From the NCBI RefSeq assembly GCF_007655135.1, contig NC_045127.1, forward strand, positions 54,849,051 through 54,913,050: DNA of 64,000 bases, read 5' to 3'. Below the pieces are notes generated by a model, which saw nothing but the letters and a program-made list of their open reading frames with translations, was not told the origin of the DNA and did no database searches. The position numbers and the translations under genes were made by a program. Below are positions 33,079-43,294 of this stretch, one piece after another. This DNA comes from Punica granatum. Its lineage: Eukaryota > Streptophyta > Magnoliopsida > Myrtales > Lythraceae. The number at the start of each line of letters is the position of its first letter. The stretch's first letter is position 1.

Positions 33079-36000
33079 TCAGAATGCTTTGTATAATATC
33101 TGACTGTTCATTCCTGGGGGTGACAATGGAGGAACAGCCGCTACATGAGAGGCATTAGGAACGATGTTCAAGATTCTTCTAGCGGTGGCCTGGTATTCTT
33201 TTCTTCTTCCAACCTTCCGAGAAGGAAGAGATTCGGAGGCTACCGCTCTTGAAGAAGTACCATTTGAGATGGATGATAAGAACTTATCCTTTGATAAAGT
33301 TGGAGGAGCAGATGCAATAACGGAGCTGAAAACACCGGACTCCCTTAAACCTTGTATTATAGCCTGAAAAAGTCAACATTCGATGACATAAATCACCTTG
33401 TTTGCTTCCAATTGCCGTAACTATAGAAGGGATTATGATGGATGTTATACCATTGGTGCATATACGCGAGTTAGAATACCCTTCCTTAATAGTTTGAGTT
33501 TTACATCTTTGTCGCCCCACACAACGTGCTCCCGATACCTAAACCAGCAGAGGATAAAAGGCAAGTCAGTAAATAGACAATAAATTGCAGACCTAGGTTT
33601 AAGCCAATAATTTTCTCGAGACTGCATTCACGTTGACCGGCTTTTTTCTAAAACTTAAGCTTGTAGGTAGATGAGCAGACAATGCATATCAAGCACAGTA
33701 TGGAAAGAAAGTGGTCATCACGTAAGAGAATGAAGAGATGGAACAGAATCAAACAGATACTAACCAATTCATCATTTCCTCCCGTGTTGCTGTAGAAGCA
33801 ATAATGAATGCCTGCATTGCATAAATTGCCTATTCAATTATAGGAGAAGAAAAAATAGCACTCACGCGTGTTCATGATAATATGGAACATCTGTATATGA
33901 GAGGAAATAAAAGATCTAAAGAAATCTAGCTCACCGATCTATCAAAGTCCAACATGAAGCATCTTTTGACGTCCTCCTTTGTGGGTTTGCAGCCACACCG
34001 ATCACGTCTTGAGGTCAAGTCCGAAAACTTGGCATAGGTGTAGTGTAGGATAGCAGCCTCTTCCAATTTGATCTCACTACAGTCGACATAAAGATGATCT
34101 TAAGGATGTAAGAGTCGAGAACATTCATTAAAAGGATAATCAGGTCGCTCGATGTGTAAAGCTTAAGGCCTTAGAAAAAAAAAGGAGCATAGACTTGCGT
34201 CGTGTGCAGTTCTAACCAACATATGTTCCCTCAAAACTCCAATTTGCATTGACCAGTCATAATGAAAAGTAACCTCATTCTCTTTTTGCTAGGTCACAGG
34301 ATTGAAACATTGAAACAGAAGCTGCACCAGAAATTGAAATTCTTACTTAGGTGTTTTCATATAATTGTGCCATCTGTGGGCTCCATTAGGGCGAAGATGA
34401 TCATGAACTCGAGCAGCTGACTTCCCATTTCCATAAGTCAGGAAGTAATTTGGATTACCACGAGTTGATTCTTTGTACATACCAAAGTATGTATCTTTTG
34501 GAAGATGGTCATAATTCTTCTTGAACATTGATACCTGTATCAACATACAGGGATCAACAAAAGACACCTTCAAAACTACATTCATGCTCAAAAACAGGCA
34601 GAACCACAGTATAGTACTCATTGAACCGAATAATGAGCATCCTACCCACGATTGTTTCCTCATAATAAGCAAAATGCAACTAGAATACCAGGTTTTGTAC
34701 AAAATTGATCCAATGCATCACAAAAGGAATGGAATATCAGCTTGTACCTAATAGACTGATTTAAACACATCATCATTCCAGAATGTAGGAACCCCCTACA
34801 CTCAATTAAGATAGAAAAAGGTATGCTCACCTCACTAAAAGGGTCCTTGATGTCATCTCGCTCAACGCTGCTTTCCTACAAGAACGAACTGCAGCTATTA
34901 CTCATATTGGTAACAGTCAGTAATGCAAAGGAGAGAAACAAGGAAAATATTATGATCTTATGTCAAATAAAAGCAAATTAGAGCAAGTAGCTTGGAGAAT
35001 ATAAAATAAATCTGGGTGGAAAACCAGACACAAGTAGTTTGGAGAATATGAAATAAATCCAGATGATTTAACTTACATAGTTGGGAAACACAACCATGTC
35101 CACATTCTCAGGAACTTCAAGCAGCAACTGCCTCAAAGAATATTCTCGTGCACCAGCTGGATGTATTAGTTCATCAGTATCAAGATGAATAATCCAGTCC
35201 ACGCCAGCATCCTAGTATGTTGACAAGCAACATCAGATTTTGTTTCAATTTAGAAGGTCAATCAATCAATATAAAGAATGGTACTGCTCATACCCTAGCC
35301 ATGACGATTGCCATCTCCATGTTCAGAGATTGCTTTACGAATAGCTCATAGTTGCATGGTTTGTAGAAGAAACTTGATAGCCATGTCTCGTTCCAGATGC
35401 GACTGAAATAAGGATAGGAAAAGAAACATAGGTGCGAAACTACTACTGAGCTGAGGTTGTAATGAGGGGTAAAAGCATCTTTAAGACGTTTAAAAAACTA
35501 AAGAGGATTGCAGCAATGATTGCAAAGAAAGAATGGCAATGGATGAACTCCATAATTATGTGGTAACACTAACCTTCTAGCTTGTTGCTCCTCTAACTCT
35601 TTCGTTCGGTATATAACCTTAACTCCCTGTAGCAGCAGCACAGCGAATGCTCAGTAAGACTTGGCAAGTCCAAGAGAATATAAATCAATTTAGAGGATCT
35701 CCATGGGAAAATGAAGGAGCAAAAAAGGATAAAAGAATCCAAATTAAACCAACAACAGCCGTACGGGAATGGATTCAAGAACTTTGGACACTTCAGGAGA
35801 TGCAGCCTTTCCTTCGACGAAGAGGAAAAAAGTAGTGACTCCGATAACTTTATGATAAAACATCCATGGTAGAATCTGATCCAAGCCAGCTGAGGTGCTT
35901 GTTGTTATGCAAATCTGCAGAGGGGGGAATTAAGGATTGATAAGCCAATTCCCTAGAAGTGCAAAACTGGAGATCTCTAATAAATAAGAGCGCCATTATC

Positions 36001-36611
36001 AACAAGTTCATGCAGGGCACTTAAGACAAGTAAATCCAGTTCCTTTCGGAGTGTCCGATGGAATGTAATCCCACGTTGTCACATTTGCTTTGAAGCTAGA
36101 TATCATTCAGCCCCAAAATTCACTTGTCATCAAAATACGATCACCATTCAAGTCGCTCTTCAGATCCCCAATCGGCTAAAAACAGAAGGAATGCTAAAAG
36201 AAGAGCACCACCAAGTTTAACCGTCGATATCAGTGAATGGGTGAAGGAATGTGGTCAAACCTTGGGTCTCAGATTAGATTGGAAATCGAACTTCCAGTCC
36301 CGAAAGTAGGGGAAAGACGGGGAGGCGCTGCGGCGGAGACTGAGGCAATCGGAGGAGGAGCGATGGGACTCGGGAGAAATGGGGGAGGTGCTCTCCATTC
36401 CGGGGAAGAGGCGGTCGGATCCAGGGGGAGCCCAGCGGGTGGTGGGATCGGTGATACCGCCGCGCCACTGGAGAGCAAAAGCGAGGGCGGCGAGGGTGAG
36501 GGGGAGGATGGTGAGGAGGAGGAGGAGCTTGGAGGTGAAGGATTGAGCTGAGGAAGAGGAATGGGACGGCGGATTCCCCCGGAGGGAGGCGTGGAGGTGG
36601 TAGCTCGGCAT
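33079..36611 (-). CDS. KOB1: KOBITO1-type glycosyltransferase-like protein
   Basis: Eleven exons give 530 residues, close to the roughly 533 of Arabidopsis KOBITO1 (ABI8/ELD1): 36611-36261, 35914-35765, 35626-35574, 35402-35294, 35211-35077, 34875-34831, 34534-34347, 34076-33935, 33811-33765, 33538-33451 and 33363-33079. The N-terminus has one membrane anchor (about residues 28-48, rich in Leu) followed by 'ALQWRGG'. This makes it a type II Golgi or plasma-membrane protein. The glycosyltransferase-2-like domain includes '[11 protein letters not shown]' with an acidic DTD near residues 232-234. 'WHNYMKTP' and a cysteine-rich 'RRDRCGCKP' follow. KOBITO1 mutants are defective in cellulose deposition, cell elongation and ABA response. 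Because of its neighbours it is probably the orthologue of At2g41451, a close paralogue. Confidence 0.88.
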
Positions 36612-36890
36612 GGTGGATCCGCCGTGAGGAACGGAGATCTCGGGCGGAGGAGTGGACGCTTTTGCTACTTCATTTCATTTTATTTTATTTTAGACTAGTA
36701 AAAAAGTTCCAATTTTTCGACTACCTGCGCTCTCTCTCATCTCATCCCTGTCCTTTTTTTTTTTTTTTTCCCTCCTTCTAGTAAATGAATTTGATGGGTT
36801 TATTCCTGGAAAATTAGTAATTATACATTTAAGAAGAAGAATTATTTTATTTTCTTCTCCACGGCCAATGAAGCGTACGCATAAACCGTT

Positions 36891-36991
36891 CGGAGTGAGA
36901 TCATGAGGTCTTCTTAGTATAAACTGCCCGGAGTGAGATCATGAGGTCTTCTTAGTATAAACTGCCCGGAGTGAGATCATGAGGTCTTCTT
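36891..36991. repeat. 38-bp tandem repeat, about 2.6 copies
   Basis: Units start at 36891, 36929 and 36967 with 'cggagtgagatcatgaggtc', then 'ttcttagtataaactgcc'. The first two units are identical, and the third stops after the first 25 bases. The repeats are fresh and lie in the divergent promoter. Confidence 0.95.
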
Positions 36992-37194
36992 ATTGCGAGA
37001 CTAATTATTATTCGCGAATGCTATAGGTACTCTTTTTAGAGCAAAATAAAATAATAAATACAGAAAAAAAAAACTATAAGAAAGAAAATGAAAAAGAAAG
37101 AAAGGAGAGGGGAGGAAAAAATGCACGCTACCTTACTCACCGGTCACCAGCAGACTTTTTCGGTGAAATGTCACATTCTGTCTATCATGATTAT

Positions 37195-37373
37195 GGGCTC
37201 GTTTGGTTTTAGAGTTTGATTTTAAAATTATGATTTTGATTTTAACTCTACCCACTACACAACAAAAACACACGTTTTCCGAGTCAAATTTATAATACTA
37301 TCTCATTTATTATTTTCCATAATCAAAATCAAAATTAAAATCAAAATTATTTTAACTCTGAAACCAAACGCAT
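37195..37373. mobile_element. MITE of a second family, copy 2
   Basis: The terminal inverted repeats are 'CGTTTGGTTTTAGAGT' at the left and 'ACTCTGAAACCAAACG' at the right. The interior shares long phrases with 18487-18713. It sits about 220 bases before the start codon of the plastid-protein gene. Confidence 0.7.
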
Positions 37374-37439
37374 TCTATAATTACCGGAAATTTCTGGCGA
37401 TCATAATAATAAGTACAAGGCCGAACAATTCACTGGATG

Positions 37440-37500
37440 AGCCCAATAAGAATTTACCTTCTAGGCCCAATCCTGTAGGCCCACCGCTGGAGAAAACGAC
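37440..37500 (+). promoter_or_regulatory. Cluster of GGCCCA/GCCCAAT site-II-like elements
   Basis: 'gagcccaataag', 'aggcccaatcc' and 'aggcccaccgc' occur within 55 bases, 100-150 bases before the ATG at 37593. They are typical of promoters of plastid and ribosome-related housekeeping genes. Confidence 0.5.
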
Positions 37501-37592
37501 AGCGTTCTCCCCCTTCACGCCTCGGAGTCGGAAGAGATGGATAATGCCGCGAGCGGGAAGGATTGGTTTCGTCGGCCACTGAGGCGCCAGCC

Positions 37593-39468
37593 ATGGCGGG
37601 TCTCCTCTTCACCCCCTTCAACTGCCAGTGTTGCCATCACCCTTCGTCACCCCTCCTCCCTGCTCGTGCTTCCTTCACGCCGCGGCGCATGCACATGCTT
37701 CCTGCAGTTCGGTTCTCCGGAGACCCATTTCGTCAGAAGAGAACGAGGGGCCTCACGCTGGTGGCTGGAGCCGGGCCCAGCAGCAGCAGCTATGCGTTTG
37801 CTTTCGTGTTCCCTCTCTCCCTCCTTGCCGCCACCATCTTCGCTTCCATTAGGATCTCCGATAAGCTCGACAGGGACTTCCTCGAGGAGGTAAAGTATTC
37901 TCTCATTTGTTGGTTCTTCTTCTTCTCCTCTGCCCCTCAATTATTGCCCATTTGCCAGTGTAATCAAGACATCCTGATTCCTGAATTTTCTTCTGCTTAA
38001 GTTCTGTAGTTGTTGATATCCTGATACTGGAATTTTCTTCTGCTTAAGTTCTGTAGTTGTGTTGTTTATTCTTGTGTTAGAAGATCCGAAGAACTTGTGG
38101 TTAAGGAAGAACTCAGAAATGAGAGAGAAGTAGATTTAGCAACATTCCGATCTATGCTCACTGATTCAGCCGACAAACTTCTGGGTCTTTATTGTGATCA
38201 CAGATCACAAATTCAAAACTTGGATACCAATCAGTTCTGATGGCATTCCACATGCAAATTCTCCGTGAAATCTTCGAAGCAACACCACGGCGACCTTTTG
38301 TGTAACTATAACAGGTGACATGAGCAGAAGAATACTGATTCTAATTAGCCAAAAAGGCATTCGTATATACAGCAAACGTTCTGGGGACTCAGCTTCATTC
38401 TTATCATTTTCACGAGCTATGTCCCCATTCAAACAGCCCCACCTCTTGGCTCCAGATCTGGTAACAATTTCGGCTAGAATAGCAAGCCAACAAATGAATG
38501 GATGCATGTGGAATATGATCTGCAAACCGAACTAGCTCGATTTCTAACCATCATTGTCGAGAATTTAGAAAAACTTGTCAGGAGGAAGGAGTTGCTGTTG
38601 TTCATATCTCTCTGCTGCTGCATATCTTATACTTCATTGATCTATTGCCCCCGTCTCCTTTGAAGTTATGTTTTTATGCAGCTTAGCTATTGCCGGGTAC
38701 TAGGATGATTCCCGTCCATTAGTTGTATTTCTGCAGAAGAGTTCCTTATATAGGTTACTTCACACCTCTGAAATTGACATCTAATCTGAAGATTCCGATT
38801 AATTGTTGTTGAGGGATTTGAAATGTTCCTCGCTTAAATTGCGATTTCTCTGTTAATAGAAGAAGTTACCTGGAGTATGTCATACCTTCCTTTTGTAAGG
38901 GGAGAAAGAGAAGTGATAAGCCAGAAAACCTCTTGTATCATCTGAAAATGCTTGCTATTTACTGCTATTTGAATTAGCTTCTGATTGTCCACGCGATTAG
39001 ATGTGAATATATGGATGTTGATTGGCGGAAAAACATTTGAGATCTTTAATGCTATTTAATGCTGCGTTTGGTTTCAAAGTAGAATTTTGAAATTAAATTT
39101 TAATTTTGAAAAAGAGTGGTATAAATGAGGCCCACCCTTTGACTTTGTGTGAGTTATTTTCTTTTGTTGTGAAAAAAAGAGTGGTATAAATGGAACCCAC
39201 TCTTTGATTTTATATAAGTTATTTTGTTTTGTTATGGGTAGAATTAAGTTAAAATAGGATTTTAAAATCCTACTTTGAAACCAAACAAGTAATGTCACTC
39301 GAACTGTTATGGATTGTTTACTAATGTTGGGACTCTTTCTGTTATGTGAACCAGCTTGCAATCAATCAAGCGGCAAGGGAAGCAGATGAAGGGGAAGATC
39401 CTGACACTTCTCTAGAAGAGGAACCTGTACTTCCTCGCACTCGTAACCGACCCAAACGGGAAGCATAG
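37593..39468 (+). CDS. Small plastid-targeted single-span membrane protein (HCF153-like)
   Basis: Exons 37593-37889 and 39355-39468 give 136 residues. The first 60 residues are rich in Ser, Arg and Pro without acidic residues until residue 44, as in a chloroplast transit peptide. One hydrophobic span (about 67-87, FAFVFPLSLLAATIF) is followed by a charged tail with 'LDRDFLEE', 'ADEGEDP' and the end 'RTRNRPKREA'. Length, single span and tail agree with my memory of HCF153, a thylakoid protein needed for cytochrome b6f (petA) expression, but I am not certain. The 1465-bp intron contains a MITE (39060-39289). The gene converges on the PPR gene downstream. Confidence 0.75.
39060..39289. mobile_element. 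Tourist-like MITE, copy 3 (230 bp), in an intron
   Basis: The left end is TGCTGCGTTTGGTTTCAAAG and the right end CTTTGAAACCAAACAAG, flanked by TAA on both sides (39057-39059 and 39290-39292). It has the same internal direct repeats as copies 1 and 2. It lies 65 bases before the 3' splice site of the HCF153-like gene. Confidence 0.85.
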
Positions 39469-40393
39469 GCTCCTGCAGCAAATGAAAGTTTTTGCTTCTG
39501 ATAGCAATTTTTATCCTGAGATAATTCGAATCTTGTAGCAAAGATATGAGCTGTATTTGAGCAAGTTTTTAGTTTAGGACTACACCTTTGCTCCAGATTG
39601 TCGATATCTTGTTGAAAAGGACTAGAATAAAGAGGTCTCAGTTCACTAATTCCATGAACAATCGAGTTTTGCAATATAAACAGTTCATTTATTACTGGAA
39701 GATAATCAGATATAGATGAGCTTGCCAATAGTGAGGGCAGCCGAGCCGGTGGAATGCAAATGCGATTCTCATCGAGCCAAACCTACCCTAACAGCAACTA
39801 AATCCGAAGGAAAAGTCTTATATCAATGAGCAGATGCTTTCTGCACAAACCTTTCCAAAGAGCTGAGGCTGCAACGAGTCATTTTGAGAAGCCGAGGTTG
39901 AACTACTTGTTCAAACCAATCAATGAATTGTCCCGAAATGATTTTTAGCTGATGAGATCTGTGACGTGCAGAGAACTCTTACTTAGTGAAATCCAGATAG
40001 AAAGACTTCTATCCCGAAATGATTCTTTAGCTGATGAGATCTGTGACGTACAGAGAACTCTTCCTTAGTGAAATCCAGATAGAAGACTTCTTCCCGAAAT
40101 GATTCTCTATCTGTGTGAACACCACCCACATGTAAAGCAGTAGATGGCACAATGCAGGAATTTTCATTTGATACGGACTGGTAGACCCAATTGCCAATGT
40201 CCAATTAGATAAGTTTGATCAATGATCCTTTGTCTCTCCAACTTCGATCAGCCTGAGGTTCATGTATGTACCCCTTTATCAAATTTCATAGACAATAATC
40301 ATTACTATATTTCCGAATTTGGAGCAAAAGCCGAGAATGTAACCTTTCGACAGAATAATAGGATCATTACCTCCCTCTAATCCCTCTTAGTCA
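39469..40393. other. Convergent 3' region between plastid-protein and PPR genes
   Basis: Both genes end into this stretch, so it is mostly 3' UTR. It holds an 80-bp tandem repeat (39932-40110) and no gene. Confidence 0.5.
39932..40110. repeat. 80-bp tandem repeat, about 2.2 copies
   Basis: Units begin at 39932, 40013 and 40093 with 'cccgaaatgat' and continue 'agctgatgagatctgtgacg' and 'ttagtgaaatccagatagaa'. The first two are nearly identical; the third breaks off after 18 bases. They probably lie in the PPR 3' UTR. Confidence 0.9.
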
Positions 40394-42571
40394 TCAACTG
40401 CCCAACAGCTTGCAACCTTTTCGTCTCAATTTCTTCTCCAGCCCGAAGAATTTCAGTCCCGATACCACAAGGTCTGCCGTCTTCTTCTTCGTGTGCTCGA
40501 CAAGCATTTCATCATACACAATACACTCTGCTTCAGTTAAAAGTTTGCGATCCTTTATACTTGAAAAGACCTTCCTAGCATCCTCTATTGTTCCATACTT
40601 GCACATTCCGGAGATTATAGCAGAGTACGAGATAATTGATGGGGGACAATCCTGCTGAATCATCTCATCAAGGACCTCAAGAACTTCCTCGAAATGACCA
40701 GATTTACACACATGAATAATAGTCAGGTAATATTTGAACTCCATCGGGCCACTAGAAACACTCCCTAGGCAATCCCGAACAAGCATATCAGTCGCATCGA
40801 TCTCTCCAATTCTGCAAAGGCCTTGAGCCAGAGAACGATATGCATCGATGGAGGGAAGACAAGACATCTCAATGATCCTGTAATAACATCTGCATGCTTC
40901 TTGGACTGAACCAGTTTCAACCAAACATTCTATGGCGATACTATAACTCAATGAATCAGGTTTGAAGCTTGAGCTCGTGATTTCTTCAAAGAGTGAGAGT
41001 GCCCTTTTCAGCTCTCCAGTTTTACACAAAGATCCCATCAGTATATTGTAGATTGCAATGCTGCAATAACCTCGAACTTTCAAGTCCTCAAAGACATCTA
41101 AAGCCGTCATCGTCCCATCCTCCTCGTTCACGAGAGACAAGAAGAACATGGAGAGATTGTCCAAAACTGAGAATCCCAAGTTCTGCATTTGCTCCAGCAA
41201 CCGGCTGAAATCATCCATATTTCTCATTTTTGCATACAAATTTAACATGGGATTCACTGACTCAAAATTGGGCTGCACATCTTCTTGAACCATGATCAGG
41301 AAGAGCTTACGAGCTTTATCTACCCGCTTCACCTTGCACAATCCTTCAATTATTGTATTATAAATCCCCAGATCAGCTCTGTAACCCGAATCTATCAAGT
41401 CCTTCAACAAATCGCAGGCTGATCCCACCTTACCATCAGATACAAATGCCTCAATGAGTACCCCATAGATTGCCCGATCAATCAAGAATTTCTTTTTTTT
41501 CATCTCCTCGAAGAACTTATAGGCCTTCTCTGCCCTCCCAGCTCTGCACAACCCAGTAACCAAAGTTCCATAGGCCATAACATCAGCTTCAGCACCATCT
41601 CTCCTCATTTCCTCCCACACTCTGAGACACCCGTCTATGTTTCCCTCTGAGACCAGTAACCTCACCATTGCTGTGTATGCAAAGACATCCGGCTTACATA
41701 AATTCTGGCGCATCTTCCCCAAAATCTCCAACATTTCCTCGATGCGCCCCACCTTACACAACCCCTTTATGAGAATCATGTAAGTAATGCTCTCTTCGAC
41801 CAAACCGTCATCCTTAAAATCCTTGTAAACTGACAGAGCCAAATCCAAATGGCCCGTTTTCACTAAACCGTCCATGATCTTATTATACAAGAACACACGG
41901 GGCTTCACCCCAAACTTTTTCATCTTCTCATACACGAAGTAAAGCCTCAAGCCCCTATTAGCATCTATATGCATCCTAATCAAGATTTCAAATTGCTTCT
42001 CAGTTGGCGGCTTACCCTGGGAATCCATCAGCTCTGGCAGCTGGTCCGCCGCCCGGAACTGGCTGCTCCGATTCAAGCAGTAAGCGAAGGCATTGTATGC
42101 GGCAAAGGTGTGCCTATAGCCCTTCTGCTTTCCCGCCCAATGGAAGAACTTGGAAGCGACGGTGGGGTTGGTCTCCACCTTAAGGACCTCGGCCACGAGG
42201 TTCGGGGTCACGCGGCGCAGCTTGTTGAGCTCAGAAACGACCTGGGGACCCCACCGGCCTGAGTTCTTGCGAAACGCGTCGGTGATGAATCGAGCGATCG
42301 GAGAGAGGTTGCGGGACGCTGTGAAGAAGGTCTCCGATGAGGATTTGGGAGCTGGGGAGTGGGGATGGAGCGGGTTCTCCGGGTCCCATTTGTGGAGGTC
42401 GAAGTTGGGGGTGGGTACATGGCGGGTTTTGGCGTCGGGGGGTTGGGGAGTTATGGTCTTGCGGGAGGAGAAGAGGCCGCCGTAGACGACGGGGCGGTTT
42501 TGAGAGGGCCTCCGGTGGCCGTAGAAGAAGTACGGCTTGGTGGGTTTCGGCGCCGGAACGTTCGGCGGCAT
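40394..42571 (-). CDS. P-class pentatricopeptide repeat protein (At4g20740-like)
   Basis: The intronless gene codes 725 residues, ATG at 42571 and TGA at 40396-40394. The N-terminal 70 residues are basic and Pro/Ser-rich, fitting an organelle targeting peptide. From about residue 120 onward roughly fourteen tandem 35-residue PPR units follow, for example 'YNKIMDGLVKTGHLDLALSV', 'YMILIKGLCKVGRIEEMLEI', 'YGTLVTGLCRAGRAEKAYKF' and 'YSAIISGMCKYGTIEDARKV'. No E or DYW extension is present, so it is a P-class protein that binds organelle RNA rather than an editing factor. The opening MPPNVPAPKPTKPYFFYGHR resembles Arabidopsis At4g20740. The RNA target is unknown. Confidence 0.92.
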   Translation of the reverse strand: MPPNVPAPKPTKPYFFYGHRRPSQNRPVVYGGLFSSRKTITPQPPDAKTRHVPTPNFDLHKWDPENPLHPHSPAPKSSSETFFTASRNLSPIARFITDAFRKNSGRWGPQVVSELNKLRRVTPNLVAEVLKVETNPTVASKFFHWAGKQKGYRHTFAAYNAFAYCLNRSSQFRAADQLPELMDSQGKPPTEKQFEILIRMHIDANRGLRLYFVYEKMKKFGVKPRVFLYNKIMDGLVKTGHLDLALSVYKDFKDDGLVEESITYMILIKGLCKVGRIEEMLEILGKMRQNLCKPDVFAYTAMVRLLVSEGNIDGCLRVWEEMRRDGAEADVMAYGTLVTGLCRAGRAEKAYKFFEEMKKKKFLIDRAIYGVLIEAFVSDGKVGSACDLLKDLIDSGYRADLGIYNTIIEGLCKVKRVDKARKLFLIMVQEDVQPNFESVNPMLNLYAKMRNMDDFSRLLEQMQNLGFSVLDNLSMFFLSLVNEEDGTMTALDVFEDLKVRGYCSIAIYNILMGSLCKTGELKRALSLFEEITSSSFKPDSLSYSIAIECLVETGSVQEACRCYYRIIEMSCLPSIDAYRSLAQGLCRIGEIDATDMLVRDCLGSVSSGPMEFKYYLTIIHVCKSGHFEEVLEVLDEMIQQDCPPSIISYSAIISGMCKYGTIEDARKVFSSIKDRKLLTEAECIVYDEMLVEHTKKKTADLVVSGLKFFGLEKKLRRKGCKLLGS

Positions 42572-43294
42572 TTTTTAGGACTTCCCGGCAGAAAGTCTAC
42601 AGCTTTGCATTGCACCGACGATGAAAATCGCTTTGCCTCGCATAATTTTCATTCTCAAGATTAGGTCCCTAAAGAATTACAACCATTACAATCAGGTCCT
42701 TCCACCAAATTAACAGGTTTTCCTCTCTTTTTTTTCTTTTTCTTTTTTTGGATATCGGTACTCTTTTTGGCCCTCTTACTTGGTGAGAGGCATAGAGCTT
42801 CTGGCAGCAGCCAATTATATAAGAATTATTATAACAATATGTTCTGTTAGAAAAGTCGGCAGAAGCAAAAACACTCAACTGGTATTGCCATTAGAGGATA
42901 TAATGAGAAAATTCCCGCACTTGGCTACAAATGGATAATGTAGATATAGATTCTTAGAAGAATGAATAGGTATTTGGAGGAACAAAACGAGTGACCAAGA
43001 GATAGAAACCTATACAAGCATTCTCTTCGTTTGAAGATAATCAAAGCAGTAAACAGTCTGCTAACAATATGTGGAGATTCCCTTCCGTCGGCTTATACAT
43101 CTTTTCGCAATAGTTCTCATAAGCATCACAACTTAGGGAGATGCATATGAGAAGTAATAAACGAATCAAAAAACGATGGATGGTGTACTGTTGGTTTCCT
43201 TGAGTCGCTGCTTTCTGCATCCACTTCAAAAACTTTATGATACAGTATGTATTTATGGTAGTATTCCACCTACAAAAAAGACACCATCCTTCAG
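42572..43294. other. Spacer upstream of the PPR gene
   Basis: It holds the short PPR promoter on one side and the 3' UTR of the next minus-strand gene on the other. No gene is seen. Confidence 0.4.

Larger units (their letters stand above)
36612..37592. other. Divergent promoter region between KOB1-type and plastid-protein genes
   Basis: The two genes point away from each other, so this 981-bp stretch holds both promoters. It also contains a 38-bp tandem repeat (36891-36991), a MITE (37195-37373) and a GGCCCA cluster next to the plus-strand gene. Confidence 0.55.

Noticed and set aside
36891..36991. Tandem repeat considered as a CRISPR-like array
   Set aside because: The units are contiguous without unique spacers, and this is a plant nuclear sequence.
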